64,000 nucleotides of DNA, taken from contig JAPQWV010000018.1 in NCBI GenBank assembly GCA_027422505.1, forward strand, positions 12,170,001 to 12,234,000. The letters run 5' to 3'. The stretch comes from Craterostigma plantagineum (taxonomy: Eukaryota; Streptophyta; Magnoliopsida; Lamiales; Linderniaceae). The translations under genes and the position numbers were made by a program. Positions within the stretch are counted from its first letter, which is position 1. Each line of letters opens with the position of its first letter. Positions 45,990 to 59,127 of the stretch are shown in pieces. Under the pieces are notes generated by a model. That model searched no databases. It was not told where the DNA came from and was given only the letters and a program-made list of their open reading frames with translations.

Positions 45990-47040
45990 GGATGAGACTA
46001 ATTCTCGGGTCTAAACATAAAGATAGATAAGTGCTGAAGTATAAATCGAGACAAGCTGACTCCACTGAAGCTCGACACTCGACATCGTTGCAACTTATTT
46101 TAAGCTCATGATTGTCGAGTTCGAGCTCGAGGAGATGAATGGAAAGCTCAAGATATTGCTCGGGTTTGTTTTTATTATTTCTTTTACGTATCTTATTATT
46201 TCCATTTTTTTAATAGAAAGCTCGAGCACAATGTCACGAACCTAGACCTTGGCCTGCTAGCTCCCGTGTGGCACCTAGTCCTTTAAGCAGCCCCTTGCGT
46301 GCTTTACTAGGTCAGCCTCCCTTTACGCTCACAAAAGAAGCAAAGTGTCGGACAACTTCGGCTTGAAAACGAATACAAGTGTTTACAATGAAGACAACTC
46401 CCTACTTCTTACTGCTTGTTCATGAGCTACACTAAGCCTTTATATATACAAGTTGTCCAACTCGATGGACGGCTAAGATCTACTTGATTTAATGGCTATT
46501 ATTTACATTCTACACTCTTTTAGGAATATCCAAAGGAACATTCCTCTCTAGCGAGTTCCATAACATTCCACCCATGTGGCTCCAGGACTCTCCAAAATGA
46601 CTTGCATTGTTCCGTATGGTTCTATGATCTTCCGAAAGGTCCTACACGAATCCGGATGGGCCAACAGCCGTGGATAACCTCCTTAGCCCCGTGTCCCTGC
46701 CCAACGGATGCTAAGTGCTCGACCTTGCTTGATAATATTGAGGTCTCGCACCGGACAAGCTTAGTCGATCCCAAAAGTCTTGTTCTCGGGCGGCCCGACA
46801 CACTCGGCTTGAAAGGTTATCGCCCGAGCCGCCCAAACTCTTGGTCAAATTTGTGAGGGCATGACAACAAGCTCAAAATAGAGTTTCGAGCCGAAAGGAT
46901 CGATGATCTTGGGCTCAATTGAGACGATTGAGTTTGAGCTCGAGTCCAGAAATTGAGACGAGTTCGACAAACTAGTATAATTTGTTGACTCCTCGAGTTA
47001 CCCAATTTCGAGAAACAAAAAAGAAAAAGAATTAGTCTTT
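45990..47040. other. Intergenic repeat debris
   Basis: No gene recognised. 46070-46230 and 46860-46990 both hold TCGAGCTCGA/GAGTTTGAGCTCGAG words, and 46260-46860 is a GC-richer patch with no domain. Confidence 0.35.
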
Positions 47041-48830
47041 TCTAGGAAGACTTGGTTTTGTGTAAATGAACCAAAAGATCATTCCTTGGCAAAATCTTGA
47101 CACATATGGGTTTTGGGTCTCTTTTTGTTGAATGGATCGATCATGGTTTGCATTAGTTCCTCGTCTTTTTCATTTAACATCAATGGCACTTCTTGCGGCT
47201 TTATTAAACCATCTAGAGGTCTAAGGCAAGGAGATCCTCTATCCCCATATTTGTTCATCATCATCTATGAAGCCTTTTCCAAATGACCAAACAAGCGACT
47301 TTGCAGAGTAATTTTAAGGGGTTAAAAATCTCAAGAAATGGTCCAACACTCACACACCTTTTCTTTGTTGATACTCCATTATCTTCTGCGAAGCAAACTT
47401 GTCGCAGGCCCATTGCATTAAAGAAATACTTGAGCTTTATAGCAGGTTTTCCAGGACAACTGATCAACCTCAGTAAATCCCGAGTCTTCTACAGCTTTAG
47501 TACTCCACCTGAAACCCGAAGTCGTATTAGCAAGTGCCTTCAAGGTCTCCAAGAGCAGAAAAATGCTAAATACCTTGGACTCTCATTGGTCATTGGCAAA
47601 TCAAATAAAGTGGTTTTCAAATATGTCCAAGATACTGTGAAACAAAAATTGGGAACTGGAGATCAGCCCTTCTCAACCCTGCCGGCAAAGTGGTTTTAAT
47701 TAAAGCTGTCCTCCAAGCACTCCCGGTCTATGTTTTGGCGTGCATCAAACTTCCTATTGGCTTGTGTAAGGAGATTGGAAAGCTAATTTCAAATTTTTGG
47801 TGGGGAGACCGAGGACCCAAAAGGAAAAAGTTACATTGGCGAGCTTGGTCCAAACTTTGTGTCCCTAAAAAACAGGGAGGTCTCAGATTCCATGACCTTG
47901 TGAGCTTCAATGATGCGCTTCTTGCCAAGCAGCTTTGGAGAATCACAAATCCCAATCTCTTAGTAAGCAATGTGCTTAGGGCCAAATTATTCCCTAAAGG
48001 TGGCTTGATGTCAAAATCGATACAGGCAAATTCATCTTGGCTCTGGAAAGGATGGATGAAGGTCAAATATGTATTGAAAATGGGTCTTCGATTACAAGTT
48101 GGAAATGGTAGAACAATCAAAATATGGGATTTCCCTTAAATTCACAATATTCCAGGTTTTATCCCCTCTTCGCCTCATCCCATCGTGCAAAGTTTCAGCC
48201 CATATGTCGCGCAAACCATTCTTGAAATCAAAATTGATCCGGATGCTGGTAATGATCGTCGTTTTTGGAGCTTCGACAAGAAAGGAGCATTCACTGTCCA
48301 CTCAGCGTATAAAGAAATCATAAGTGTGAGATCATCCGCATCCTTGTGCCCTGAGTCCAGCGATGAGAGAACCTCTAAAGCCTTAATGTGGAAGAAAACA
48401 TGGAGCATGCTGATCAAGCCCAAACTTAAACACTTTTTGTGGAGGTGCCTTAACAACATCTTACCAACATGTGATCAATTAATCAAGAAGGGCATCGACG
48501 CTGATCCAATATGTCCATGTTGCGTGGAAAACGAAGAAACTCTTATTCATCTCTTTTTCACATGCAAAAGAGCAGTATTAACCTGGAAACTAGCTCCAAT
48601 AAGCTGGAATGGTATTCATGATTGCACTTTCAACTTCAACGACTGGTGGCAAAGCCTTAACAAAACTGATGGGACGAGGTATTCCAATAAAGGAAGCAGT
48701 TAATTGTTTTTCTTTGGGTGCTTTGGAAGACGCGTAATTTGTGGGTTTTTGAAAAAGTCGTCAAATCTGAACATGAAATAGTTAATCTAGCCATTTCTGA
48801 ATGGCAAGAATCTAAACTTTGTTACTAAGT
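47040..48830 (+). pseudogene. L1-type LINE ORF2 relic (reverse transcriptase end and zf-RVT)
   Basis: 5'-truncated and frameshifted. Order of readable blocks: [19 protein letters not shown], then (frameshift) [30 protein letters not shown] at about 47175-47262, a mutated active-site region FFVDTPLS near 47362 where the catalytic DD pair is lost, KAVLQALPVYV and WWGDRGPKRKKLHW (47690-47850), GGLRFHDLVSFNDALLAKQL, then a zinc-binding domain (CPCCVENEETLIHLFFTC at about 48505-48560), and WVLWKTRNLWVFE near 48718. Four or more frame breaks or stops. Such enzymes copy LINE RNA at a nicked target; this copy is dead. Poly(A) tail and duplication not found. Confidence 0.9.
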
Positions 48831-48989
48831 GCGTGATCTGATGAACCTATCTGTGTCTTTTTGGCCATGGGCTAGTAGGTTTACTACGTGGACAATGCTC
48901 TCCCATGACGTGACCGCAACGTTTCTGGACGAGTGACACGCAGAAGCCTTAGGTTTAATCATTTGAAGACTTGGAGCTGTTGACCTTTT

Positions 48990-51300
48990 TGGTCCATAAG
49001 TGTTAGAGATTTTTTATGGACAATGTAATTGTAATGACGTTAGGTCTATAAATTAAGCAATTCGATTTGTGATCAATATAACGTCTAAGTTCATGATAAT
49101 ATTCAACCATGCATTATATATGAGCTAAAATTGATTAAATTGTTGAATATTTGATTCGCATATGATTTTGTGATTTGTTCATGAGACTATGTGATCGCAT
49201 GTTATAGACAGCCCATGTGATAGAATATATCGTTTTGTGCTATATATGGAAATTACGCATGAGATATCCTGCTGAGCTATATATGGAAAATATGCTGTTT
49301 ATATATGGAAAGTGATATATCTGTTGAAAATCAGTTATCCTGGACGAAAATCACATATACGATTTTTGTATGCTTTCCACTGAATTTAATATGCAATATT
49401 AAGTTGATATCTTTCCTTATACTTATTAGGATATTATATTTAGGAAAGAATTGATTTATTGACTTTTTGGATAAGATGCGATAACATATGGTATGTGCTG
49501 AAATAGGTTGGAATCTCTGATATATGGAAAGTTCTACTATGGCATATTAATTCACGATATAAATGCTGTGATTTGAATTGTGCGCTAAACATGGAAAATA
49601 TGCTGATTGGATATTATGTGCTAAACATGAAAAATGCATTGATGTGTTGCTATCTCGTGTGCTATACTTGGAAAGTAAATCCGAATTGTTTTATTCTATA
49701 AACTGATAGCAGGGAATCACATATGGAAAGTTCTGATAGGGTAAATATATGCAAAATGATTGAATATGCTTGAGAACGAATTTGAGTCTTTATATGGAAT
49801 ATATTCATGCTTTAATGAGCTTTTATATGGAATATGATCATGCATTAATGAGCTAATGACCGTTGTGAACGTTGATTAAGAGCATCACTTATATGGCATG
49901 ATTGACTCTCAAAAAGTGCATGGAAATGATGTTTGATTTGATGATTATTGTGATATGATTTTCCATGAGAAGTGCTGATTGAAAAGGGTTTATATATATG
50001 CTACACTTCATAATTTTGTGGTACTAAGAACTTGCAAACATACGCCTACTAGAGATTTTTGAGCAGAAACACATTGCGAGATTTCTGACTCTTCATTTGC
50101 GATAGCTTTCTGCTATACTGAGCTTTAACTTGCGATTCCATCACTGAACGAGTGATTCATCCCGATATTCCTACCTCCACCATATATTCTGTGTTCGGAC
50201 GTGTTGTCTTCGGACGTGAGCAATACCAAGGAGGCAAGGTCGACGTTTACGCACACGTGAAGGGAAGGACGAGTTCCGGGGGCCCTTCGCTAGCGAGCTG
50301 TGTCTGTCGGGATCAGGAGATTCCGAGGAACGAAACGGCGTGTGGTAACCTAGTGTGTCTAGTGTTCGACTTGTTTCGGTTGTGTATTGGGCTAATCAAT
50401 CAGTTTTGTATCCAGATACGGTGCATTATAGTGATTGGCTAAACTCTTGGGAAGCAAACCCCAAGGAGATGAGTAAACCGCAGTTGGGGATATAACCTCT
50501 ATAAAAATCCTGTCTCGCATTTACTTTTCTTTCTTTTTCGCTGTGAGACAGACCCGACACACATCCGACGTAACTAGAATATATCAGGCATACTCATCAC
50601 AAGCATCAGTAGGCATCTCTAAGTCACTACATACTAGAATCGTGAAAAGAAGAAGCACAAAATTTTATAAGCCGAATTCACTCCCCTCTTAGGCACGTTT
50701 TTATCTTCAGGAGCATCTAATGTGGCATGCTAGGGGTCTCTCACGGGACTCAGTGGCATCACTCAGTTTAAGAAACGTTGATCTTTTGTCTGATCTTAAC
50801 TGAAGCATTTTGATTTCTGTTGTGGCTTTTGTTAAGTTCCTTCTTCTATTAGGTAGTTTCTTTTGATTTGTCATTGCTGGCTTTTTGTCCGTTTCTCTCA
50901 TTATCTGGCTCTTTGATTTACCAGTGTCTGGCCTATGGGAAAAATTGTTACCCAAGGTGTTGAGTTAGATCATGAGTTTCTATATGCTGAAGTTACACAA
51001 AAAAGCATATATACTAAAGCAGGCACAAGCAAGAGGAAGCCGTCGCTAGGAGCAGCAGTTTACTAAACATAAAACAGCTGCAACAGAGAACATGAGAAGT
51101 TCGTTTCTCTTCTTCAAGCTAGCTACGACAGTTAGATGAAAAATTTCTCTTGGATATATACTGCTATGCTCCGTAACTGTAAAGCCCATTCTGAGATTTC
51201 AATAAAGAACTTCGATTCATAGTGGACGTAATCCCTCTAGGTCGCAATAGAGGGATGAACCACTCTAAAAATTCTGTGTTCTTGTGTTTATAATTCTGCG
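48990..51300. other. Probable retroelement LTR-like stretch, no gene
   Basis: 49240-49800 repeats ATATATGGAAA and ATGGAAAATATGCTG about fifteen times without a fixed period. 50380-50640 resembles the R-U5 end of plant copia LTRs (GGAAGCAAACCCCAAGGAG, then a TTTACTTTTCTTTC run and ACTCCCCTCTTAGGCA). Neither start nor end could be fixed. The 96-codon frame at 50152-50442 has no motif. Confidence 0.35.
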
Positions 51301-51840
51301 ATTACAATCTGTTTAAATACGAGCTGATAGCTATCAAGAAAACAACAATCATCGATTAAAAGCCTTTGACGCGGTCAAGTTTAAAAATATAGCACTCTTG
51401 ACGTTTTTTTGGTCAATAGCACTCTTTTTAATTAACACTTAATCATCTTCTCGTAATCCTTTATTATTAATAAAAACAAAAGAAAAACAAAAATAAAATA
51501 CAACGCCTGAAATGAATTAAAAGCTGCACGTCCATTTTGCAGCAGAAAGCATTCATTCCACCTCATCGAATTATTCTTCTTCTTTGTCCTCGTCCTTAAT
51601 AGAAATCACCTACAATTTCGTGGACCCGACTTCATATCAGCTTCTTCACAGGCGAAGGAACACTCGAAAGTCCTCAGTGAAAGAATTCGAACCTCACGCT
51701 TCACTGTAAGTATTTTTACTGGTCGTATTTTGAATATAACCATCTAAATTTGTAACTCTCAGTCCTAAACCCTGTTTCGAAGGTAATGGGTTCTCCAAGC
51801 TTCGAAATTTCGGTTTGGACTGGCGAACATGTTCAATTTT
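51301..51840. other. Intergenic, left flank of the Mutator-like cluster
   Basis: AT-rich. It leads into the first GGGACC repeat block. A terminus of a Mutator-like element may lie near 51500-51720, but no inverted partner was identified. Confidence 0.3.
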
Positions 51841-52240
51841 TGCTTTTTAAAACGTCCAGTTGATCAGGGGACCCTGCTTGAAAGCAAGCAACCCGCGCGT
51901 TAGATCATGGGACCCTACATAGAAGCATGAGTCCCGCACATAAATATACGGGACCCGCACATAAATTCACGGGACCCGAGCATAAATTCATGGGACCCGC
52001 GCATCAGTGCATGGTCCCGCAAATTAGTGCTGGCGCATTAGATCATGCGACCTGCACATAAATTCAGGGGACCTGCACGCAAAAGAAAGGGCCCCGCGCA
52101 TAATCGCTTCTTATTGATAGGTCCCATGCCCCCATACACTAGAGCTTGGGTCCCGTGCACAAGAGCTTGGGTCCCGCGCACTAGAGCTTGGGTCCCGTGC
52201 ACTAGAGCCTGGGTCCGCGATATATGTTAGGGTTTTCTAA
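51840..52240. repeat. GGGACCCG minisatellite block 1
   Basis: Many copies of GGGACCC(G/T) followed by CGCATAAATTCA-like tails. At 52137-52210 there are four near-perfect 21-bp units GGGTCCCGTGCACTAGAGCTT. The same word appears in blocks at 52960-53340, 56905-57170, 57745-57930 and 61450-61865. Confidence 0.9.
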
Positions 52241-52680
52241 AGGTCTTACGGTTTTACAAGCTGTAGGGCTTCCAATGTCTACATTATAAAAACACACATC
52301 ATCCGGAAATAACATTTTTGTTAATCCCAGAAACAGATCGACCAAGAATGCTGACGGACGCCCAAATCGTCGACCAAGATCCGGTTGGAGAAGGGCGAGA
52401 AGGGTAAAATAGTAAATTATTTAATAATTTTATGCTATTGTATTGTACGTGAATCTAAGTATTTATATTTAATTGAAGCATTATATATTATATTATGAAC
52501 CTGATCTAATTAGTATTGTATTTTAAATTAAATGAACTATATTTTATAATATTTTATTAGGTTTAAAAATATATAGATAGTTGTATTTAATTAGGTTAGT
52601 TATGTAATAAACATAAAGGGGTATTTGTAGCGATTGACAAACAATACAACCCGTGATAGAACCCGTGTAATAATTATAAA
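52241..52680. other. AT-rich spacer before MULE A
   Basis: No gene. GATTGACAAACAATACAACC at 52632 and GATTGGCAAACAACACAACC at 52713 are a short direct repeat, each followed by CGTGATAGAAC. Confidence 0.5.
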
Positions 52681-52689
52681 GGTTTAAGA

Positions 52690-53400
52690 ATTTACAGTTT
52701 TTGCTGTAGCGATTGGCAAACAACACAACCCGTGATAGAACAGTAAAAGTAAAAAAGCAACCACCACTTTAACTTTCAATTCAATTCAATCGTCTTTTCT
52801 CCTGCATACCAAACTTTTGCAAATCGATTCTCTGCACGTAAAACCCAAATCCGAACCTCAATCTACAATGGGAATCAGCGGAACACCCAGAGAGTGAAGG
52901 TATTTGTTCTACTCTTCGTCTTCAATTTAACCGATCGAACCCTAATTTCAAAATCGGACCCGTGCTTGCAAGCATAGGACCGTGCTTAGAAGCACATGAC
53001 CCGTTTTCACGGCACCCGCCCGCGACCGTGCTTAGAAGCACATGACCCGTTTTCACGGCACATGACCCGTTTTCACGGGTCCACTGCGTAGCGTGTGTCC
53101 CGTGACCTTGCGCCCGTGAAGAACAACACTGGACCTGCGCGGGACGAGCAGGGGACCCCGCTTATACGTAGGGGACCCATGCCTGGACCATCATCTTATG
53201 GGCGGGTCCCGTGAAAATACGCACAGGTCCCGGGTAAATTCGCACAGGTCCCGTGTAAATTCGCACAGGTCCCCTGACAATGCATAGGGGTCTCATTCGC
53301 ATCTGTGGCAGCATATGCGATGCGGTCCCCTGCCCATATGTGCATAAGGGTTTTCTATTGTCAATATTCATACCAAGTAATTGGCTACAATGTGTTTTAC
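52690..53400 (+). mobile_element. Left terminal region of MULE A with GGGACC block 2
   Basis: The segment from CTGTAGCGATTGGCAAAC through AACCCGTGATAGAA and AAAAAAGCAACCACCACTTT aligns with the complement of 62080-62165 (CTGTAGCGAATC .. ACCCGTGATAGAAG .. AAAAAAAAGCAACCACTTTC). 52960-53340 is a GGACC-word array, ending in GTGCATAAGGGTTTTCTATT just before the gene. Confidence 0.75.
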
Positions 53401-53539
53401 GTATAAATTAGGTTGTGATGAAGAAGCAGTTGGGTTTAGTAGACGAAGTTCCTGATTGCCGTCCTGCGGTGACCTCGTTATACAGCGACGCCAGCGAGTT
53501 GATAAGACTGTCTTAACCAGGATGAGTTTCAGATTTTTT

Positions 53540-56500
53540 GTGCCTCGAGTCCGTTCGGCCGCCTTGTTATGGCCGAGCTGGATTTTAAGATCTCGGTTCA
53601 GTTGTTGTGGTACCTCATCCAGAGGCAGACCACTCTGCACAACAGCGAAGAGCTGTGGATGATTGTTGGCTATAGTCCACTCCGATTTTCAAAATCAGAG
53701 TACTGCCTAATAACCGGCTGAAGTTCGAAGCCGCCCGGCGGTGAACGAAGACGAAGCATTCGCGAGGAGACATTTTGGCGATAGAGCAACAGTTAGCTTG
53801 TCTGACATCAAGATTGCGTTGGAGGGTTTGGCTGGCGACGAGGAACGTGTGGACGACGAGAAGGTTAAGTTGGCGAACGTCTACTTCGCCACCGCGGTGT
53901 TGTTGGCCTGAAAGTCAAAGAAGGACACCGTCGTGAGTCCTTGGGCTCTCCATCTCGCTGAAGACCGGTTTGCTTTCTCGCGGTATCCGTGGGGTAGCGT
54001 GGCTTCCAGGGACGTCATATGCGCTGTTAAAGAAAATCTAGTTGAGATCAAACGAAATTGGCTGATCAGTGGGTTCGTACAGCCACTTCAGGTGATTTAT
54101 AATTGAGCTTTGCCATACCTTGTTTTGACATGATTGCTAATATTATTTGCGTTATGATTTCAGATACTAGCATACGAGTGCATACCGGGCGTTGCAGACG
54201 AGTTTGCGATTCGCAAAGAAGAAGATTACATGCCACGCATGCTCAGGTGGGTGACGAGAAATTGGAGTCGCAAGGGATGCCCGACTTTGAAGTCCGTCGG
54301 AGAACACGCTGACGGGTCCCATGTAGGAGGATTGATAGTGCCGTCAGAGTACGAGATGGAGGGACCGTACTTTAGGGACAACGTTTCCGATGTTGGGGCG
54401 GCACACGAACTATTCGATCGTTTCACGTACCTACTCCTGCAGGGAGCGGAGGTTAGGTGTTCCCACGGCCACCGCCATCGCGGTGAGGGTTCTAGCCAGC
54501 AGAATTTGGTGCCTGAGACCGTAGCCCAGATCGAGGGTAGTGGCCGTCGCGACAACGATATGATGTTGCATCACGGCGACATCCCCGACATCCGCACGAG
54601 CACGGCTTTCATGCAGCTCCGGAGACTGGTCCATCAAGTGGCCATGGTTTTGCCTCGGGTCCATGCTTCGATGAATGGCAAAGTCGTATGGACCAAAACT
54701 TCACCACCTTGTTCGGGCGATTCGACCAACTTGACACGCAATTGCATCGGTTTTAAGAAGAAGAGGGTCTACGGTGGTCGACGAACGAGAGAAGGTGGGA
54801 TGCGTACGAGGAACATTGGACGGAAATGCGATCGTGGGCCGACAGCCTCAGGGAGTTGGGGAACTCGATTCAGGGTTTGGCGAGCAGATTTTATCACGGG
54901 TCTCACACTCCGCCTACCGAAGCTCTTTATAGTAAGCGTTTTATTTATACTTAATTTTTTAATTAGTTGCGTAGATTACTTATTAGTTACTATTACGATG
55001 TAGATGTCGATCCAAGCGAGTTTGGTGGTGGATCGCACGCTCCACATCCCGAGTTTGGGAGCGGATCGGTCGCTACACCGCCCGAGATTGGGAGTCGATC
55101 GGTCGCTACACAGCCCGAGTTTGGTAAGTTTTTATACTTAAGTACGTAATATAGAGTTATTTTCGAATTTTCTTGTATAGATTACGATGAGAGATGGAGG
55201 AACACATCGTATATGGGACCGGATGGCTATATTCCGAGCCTGGAGGCATGGGACGGTCGCAGTCTGTCGGAATGGGCGCAAAATCGTTACGCTGGATATG
55301 TCCAACCGCCTCGGTCCGATGAAGACGAAGAGAGAAGAGAAGAGGTGGTCGACCCATCGTCGTGAAGAGGCGCTTATGGTCTCGGGGTTCACGAGGTAGC
55401 GACGGACGTAGAGGCTCAAGAGGACCACGCTCAGTTCGAGACCATGGACGAGCCTCCAGAGGACCACGCTCAGTTCAAGACGCACGCCGAGTTGCTACAG
55501 GACGTCCCTCAGTTGGAGACGCCGAGGCTTCGGTTTCTGTCCAAGCGGCCGTCAAAGGAAAAGGCGTCGTCCGAGAGAAGACCCCTGAGCGGACGAAGAA
55601 GCCATCTTGGTACACCACGACGCCGTTCACCGATTTCCCCTCGACGAATACAGTCAAAGCTCCAAAGCTTTCGGCGTTCGAGCGGCATATCCAGTTCAAG
55701 GCCCATAACATGTGGACAAAGGTCGAAAGTCAGCTTTTAACGATGAGGCAGATTACCGGCATGAAAGTCCCAGGGAAGCTACAACAACACGACCCTGGAT
55801 GGCTCCTGAACCTTGCGACTTCGGGTAGTCCACTCGATGAGATGGTACGTATATAAATTTACCAAATACCTTTAGGAACCTTACTTGAATGTGTTGAAAA
55901 ACGGTCTATATTTTATTGCAGCACGTCGATGAATGCCTCGCTGGGATTGAGGACATGCAGAAACGTAGTAAATTGGTTGCGAGCAAAGTCGCGTACATGC
56001 CCCATAAGTTTAAGACGCTCGTCGACGAGCGAGGGGTGCTAAACCTACTCGGGAAGCCGTGTGGAAAAGCCTTCAACAGATTGCTCACGTTCGCGAGGGG
56101 GGAGGAGGAAGATTGGAAGTGCAGGTCGTGGGATCTAGCGACCAAAGTTGCCATCCCCATGCGTACGTCAGGCTGATAGGTGTTGTTCGTTGTTGATGTG
56201 CGGGAAAAGGAGTTCACGATTTACGACTCCGATGCGCCTCATGGCTTCGAGTGGCGCTCTATCGCCGAAGACGTCAACAAACTTCTGATCGTAATCCCGG
56301 CAATTTCAAGGACCTGAAGCTGATAAAACGCATGCCTAACAAGGGCAAGAGCTGGCCGGCTAAGTGGTGTCGCGACTTCAGGAGACAAAATCAGTAAGTT
56401 TTCATGAATGTTGCGTTTTATTATTTTGTCGTCGTGTTTAAAATAAGTGTCGTTTTCGATATGATTTTCAGGGGAGAAGATGGCGTGGCGATGTTGCGGG

Positions 56501-56619
56501 CGACAATGTCGCTTATGATGAAGAAGGACGACGTCTCCCGCCTCAATCAAACTCATATGAAGGAGTTTAGAGAATACCTCGCATCTTCTATTTTCAATAA
56601 TGATTGGGACAGTTTTTAG
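53540..56619 (+). pseudogene. DUF1985-Ulp1 protease-like gene of MULE A, catalytically dead
   Basis: A DUF1985 block (LLWYLIQRQTTLHNSEELWM, then PLRFSKSEYCLITG) breaks at a frameshift near 53719 and a stop near 53911, then continues with LANVYFATAVLL and WLISGFVQPLQ to an intron (about 54089-54163). The next exon reads ILAYECIPGVADEFAIRKEE and MLRWVTRNWSRKGCPTLKS. The 3' part (55640-56619) is Ulp1-like: HVDECLAGIEDMQKRSK, then VLFVVDVREKEFTIYDSD, where the expected HW just before is replaced by two stops (about 56175-56180), then an intron and GEDGVAMLRATMSLM, where the catalytic Cys of the DCGV motif is missing. So both His and Cys of the C48 protease triad are lost. Such genes are known as passengers of Mutator-like elements in melon, Arabidopsis and rice. 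Confidence 0.82.
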
Positions 56620-56904
56620 TAAACCCTTTTCTTGAGTATGAAAATTTCCTGTGTTGAGTATAAATTTCATGTGTTGTTGAATTTCTATGTTGAATTTTAA
56701 TTTTACTTGTTTGATATTAACTAATCGTTTGTTGGATATGAATTTAGGGTTTAGAATTGTGAAAGATTGAGTTTGTATGAGTTTTCCAACTTTTTGTCAG
56801 TGAGACAGCTGTGTGATTTGACATAAAAATAACTGAATTTTAAGTGATTTGACATAATTTCACAGGGTTGATATGATTTTAACTTTTCAGCTGTTTGCAC
56901 GCAC
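56620..56904. other. 3' flank of the MULE A gene
   Basis: AT-rich sequence with no frame of interest; it leads into GGGACC block 3. Confidence 0.4.
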
Positions 56905-57170
56905 GTTCCTTGCACGGGTCCCCTGAATATAAGTGCGGGGACACTACTCATAATGCGCAGGTCCCCTGCTCTTTACGCGCGGGTCCCTTGCTTATAACGT
57001 GCAACAATTTGACGGGACCGAACGGGACCCGGCCTTAACATGCGCATAATTTTGACGGGGACCAATGACGATCCGGGCATCTCAGTATGAGTCCTATGCA
57101 ATCTGCGCGGGTCCCCTGTTTTGACGATTGGGTCCCCTGGCCATAACATGTGGGTCCGATGTGTTCATGT
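56905..57170. repeat. GGGACC minisatellite block 3 (right end of MULE A)
   Basis: Repeated GGGTCCCCTG / GGGACC words with TTATAACGTGC-like spacers. It probably marks the right terminal region of MULE A. Confidence 0.8.
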
Positions 57171-57740
57171 GCGATTTTTGCAATGTTAATTCATGGAAGT
57201 AAGCGATTAATTGTGGGTATTTATACTTTGTTTATCGTAGAATACAATATAAAGTCATCATACAATAGCACAGAACAAAAAAATTGGATAAAGAACAAGA
57301 ATTACGTTAAGTCTGTATGATTGTTACATACTACAGAAATCACAAACACGAGTATGTTTTCTGGGTGTGCTCTCTTACTATATTCACGTCACAGAGCGTT
57401 CAACTTGAAATACTTGTTGGAATATATATTTGTTGGGTTTCAAACTTGAAGTCAGATAGTGTTAATCTACTTGTTATTTTTTTCATTTTTTTAATCGCGC
57501 ACTAATTTTTTATTAATTATTATCTTATTAAGGAATTTAATAATATTAGATTTTCGCAGGGGACAAAAGCCCCAAATCGGGAATCAAATGTCAAGTCATA
57601 TGTCCTGTACATATTGTATAATGACAGTATGACACTACTCTGACATGTCACTTTTGACCAACAAATGAAGCATTGCTCTGACATGTCACTTTTCATCAAT
57701 AATTGAACAATTGTTGGACCCACTTAGTAAGCGAACGTGA
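57171..57740. other. Spacer between MULE A and MULE B
   Basis: AT-rich, no gene. A direct repeat TCTGACATGTCACTTTT occurs at about 57638 and 57680. The exact junction of the two elements is not visible. Confidence 0.4.
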
Positions 57741-57744
57741 CCAA

Positions 57745-57960
57745 CCCTAATGGGACCCGGCGCACAAGGCAGGGGACCTTACGTTCAAGTCAGGGGACCT
57801 TATGTTATGGGCAGGGGATTTAACTTTTGCACGGGACCCAAGCGTTAAAGGCAGGGGACCTTACGTTATGGGCAGGGGACCCGGCAGGAACCACAAATAT
57901 GCGCAGTGGTCCCGTGCGTATTTGTGCATGAGGGTTTTCTACTTCCATATTCATGCAGAC
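57745..57960. repeat. GGGACC block 4 and left terminal region of MULE B
   Basis: Copies of GGCAGGGGACCTTACGTTATG, then GTGCATGAGGGTTTTCTACT. The last phrase is the inverted counterpart of the MULE B right end (61385-61405, complement GTGCATAAGGGTTTTCGGTT), so the two are terminal inverted repeats of one element. Confidence 0.75.
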
Positions 57961-59125
57961 GCACGTAACACAACCTTACATAACATAACACAAATGGCAA
58001 CGTATAAGCTACTCTGAATACGACGTACACATATATTACAACGTTATCTCCTAAAAAATTCACCCACCGAAGGAAAAAATTTTTATGGGGTAGTCCACGT
58101 TGTGAACCAACACGAGGCGGCAACATGTCCATACTTCTTTCAATGAGGTCCGTTACCGGACGTATAGTACCTTCGTATGCCAACTTCCAGATCTCCAAGG
58201 TATAATAATCGTGCACTAATGTATACACCGGCACTTGGGCAGAACCACAAGATGCAATCGCATGTGGACATGGGATACAATTGATGTCAAACATCATGCA
58301 CGTGCATTTGCGCAGCCCCAAATCGACCACCTCGTTCACATGCTGCCCGTACACGTTATATGTTAGATGCCCGACTTCCGACGCATGAAATTTTTGCGAC
58401 TCGGTAAAATTCTCTCGTATGATCGACTCCACCTTCGGCGTAAACCTAGTCATGTTAGCGGCGATTGAAGCTTCGGCAGATCGCCGATGCTTACTGAACC
58501 ATGATGATGTTAGTCATTGAATCGAGCCCAACAGTCCAATAATTGGAAGCTTTCTGTCCTTACGTAGAGCTGCATTTATAGACTCGGATCCATTGGTCGT
58601 CATTATGTTGTATCTTGATCTAGGGCAATATGCTCGTCTCCACGTTTCCTTTGGGACTTCGCCAAGATATTTAGCCACGTCCGCATATTTTGCTTCAAGC
58701 AACTTAAAATGACAGTCGGACTCGCTCTTTGTGTAGGCAGTAGCGACACGCCAAAAAGTCGGGCAAGCACCTTTCTTCTTCATTTTCGTCTTCACTTTTT
58801 GTTGAATGTGCCACGCACAGAATCCATGAAACGCGTTAGGGAAAACGTCCGGAACTGCATTCTTTATTCCAGGGTTCCGATCAGAAATTATTACGAGATC
58901 GTCGCCATCCGCAACAAAACGTCTTAATCTCGAGAGAAACCACGTCCAGCACTCGGTTCCCTCCGACCCGTCGGCAAGACCCCATGCTAAAGGATATTGA
59001 TGGTAATCGTCGTCTTGCGCAGTGGCAATCATCATGAGACCCTTATACTTCCCCTTCAAAAAAGTGGCGTCGATGGAAACGACTTTCCTCATGAACGTAA
59101 AGCCACATACAATTAAAACTTCCAA
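57866..59125 (-). pseudogene. Mutator-like transposase of MULE B (N-terminally truncated, one nonsense codon)
   Basis: One frame from 59125 to 57866 interrupted only by a TGA at 58514-58516. The catalytic triad is complete: VVSIDATFLKGKYKG (first Asp), LVIISDRNPGI (second Asp), and Glu in TTNGSESINAAL. GFCAWHIQQKVK follows the second Asp. After the TGA comes the SWIM zinc finger VDLGLRKCTC..CIPCPHAIASC near 58320-58245. The N-terminal DNA-binding part usual for MURA-type transposases is missing: the frame begins just after the Ulp1 gene's stop at 59128. So this was a DDE transposase that is now cut short at both ends unless the TGA is read through. It lies behind the Ulp1 gene on the same strand. 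Confidence 0.9.
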
Positions 59126-59127
59126 AC

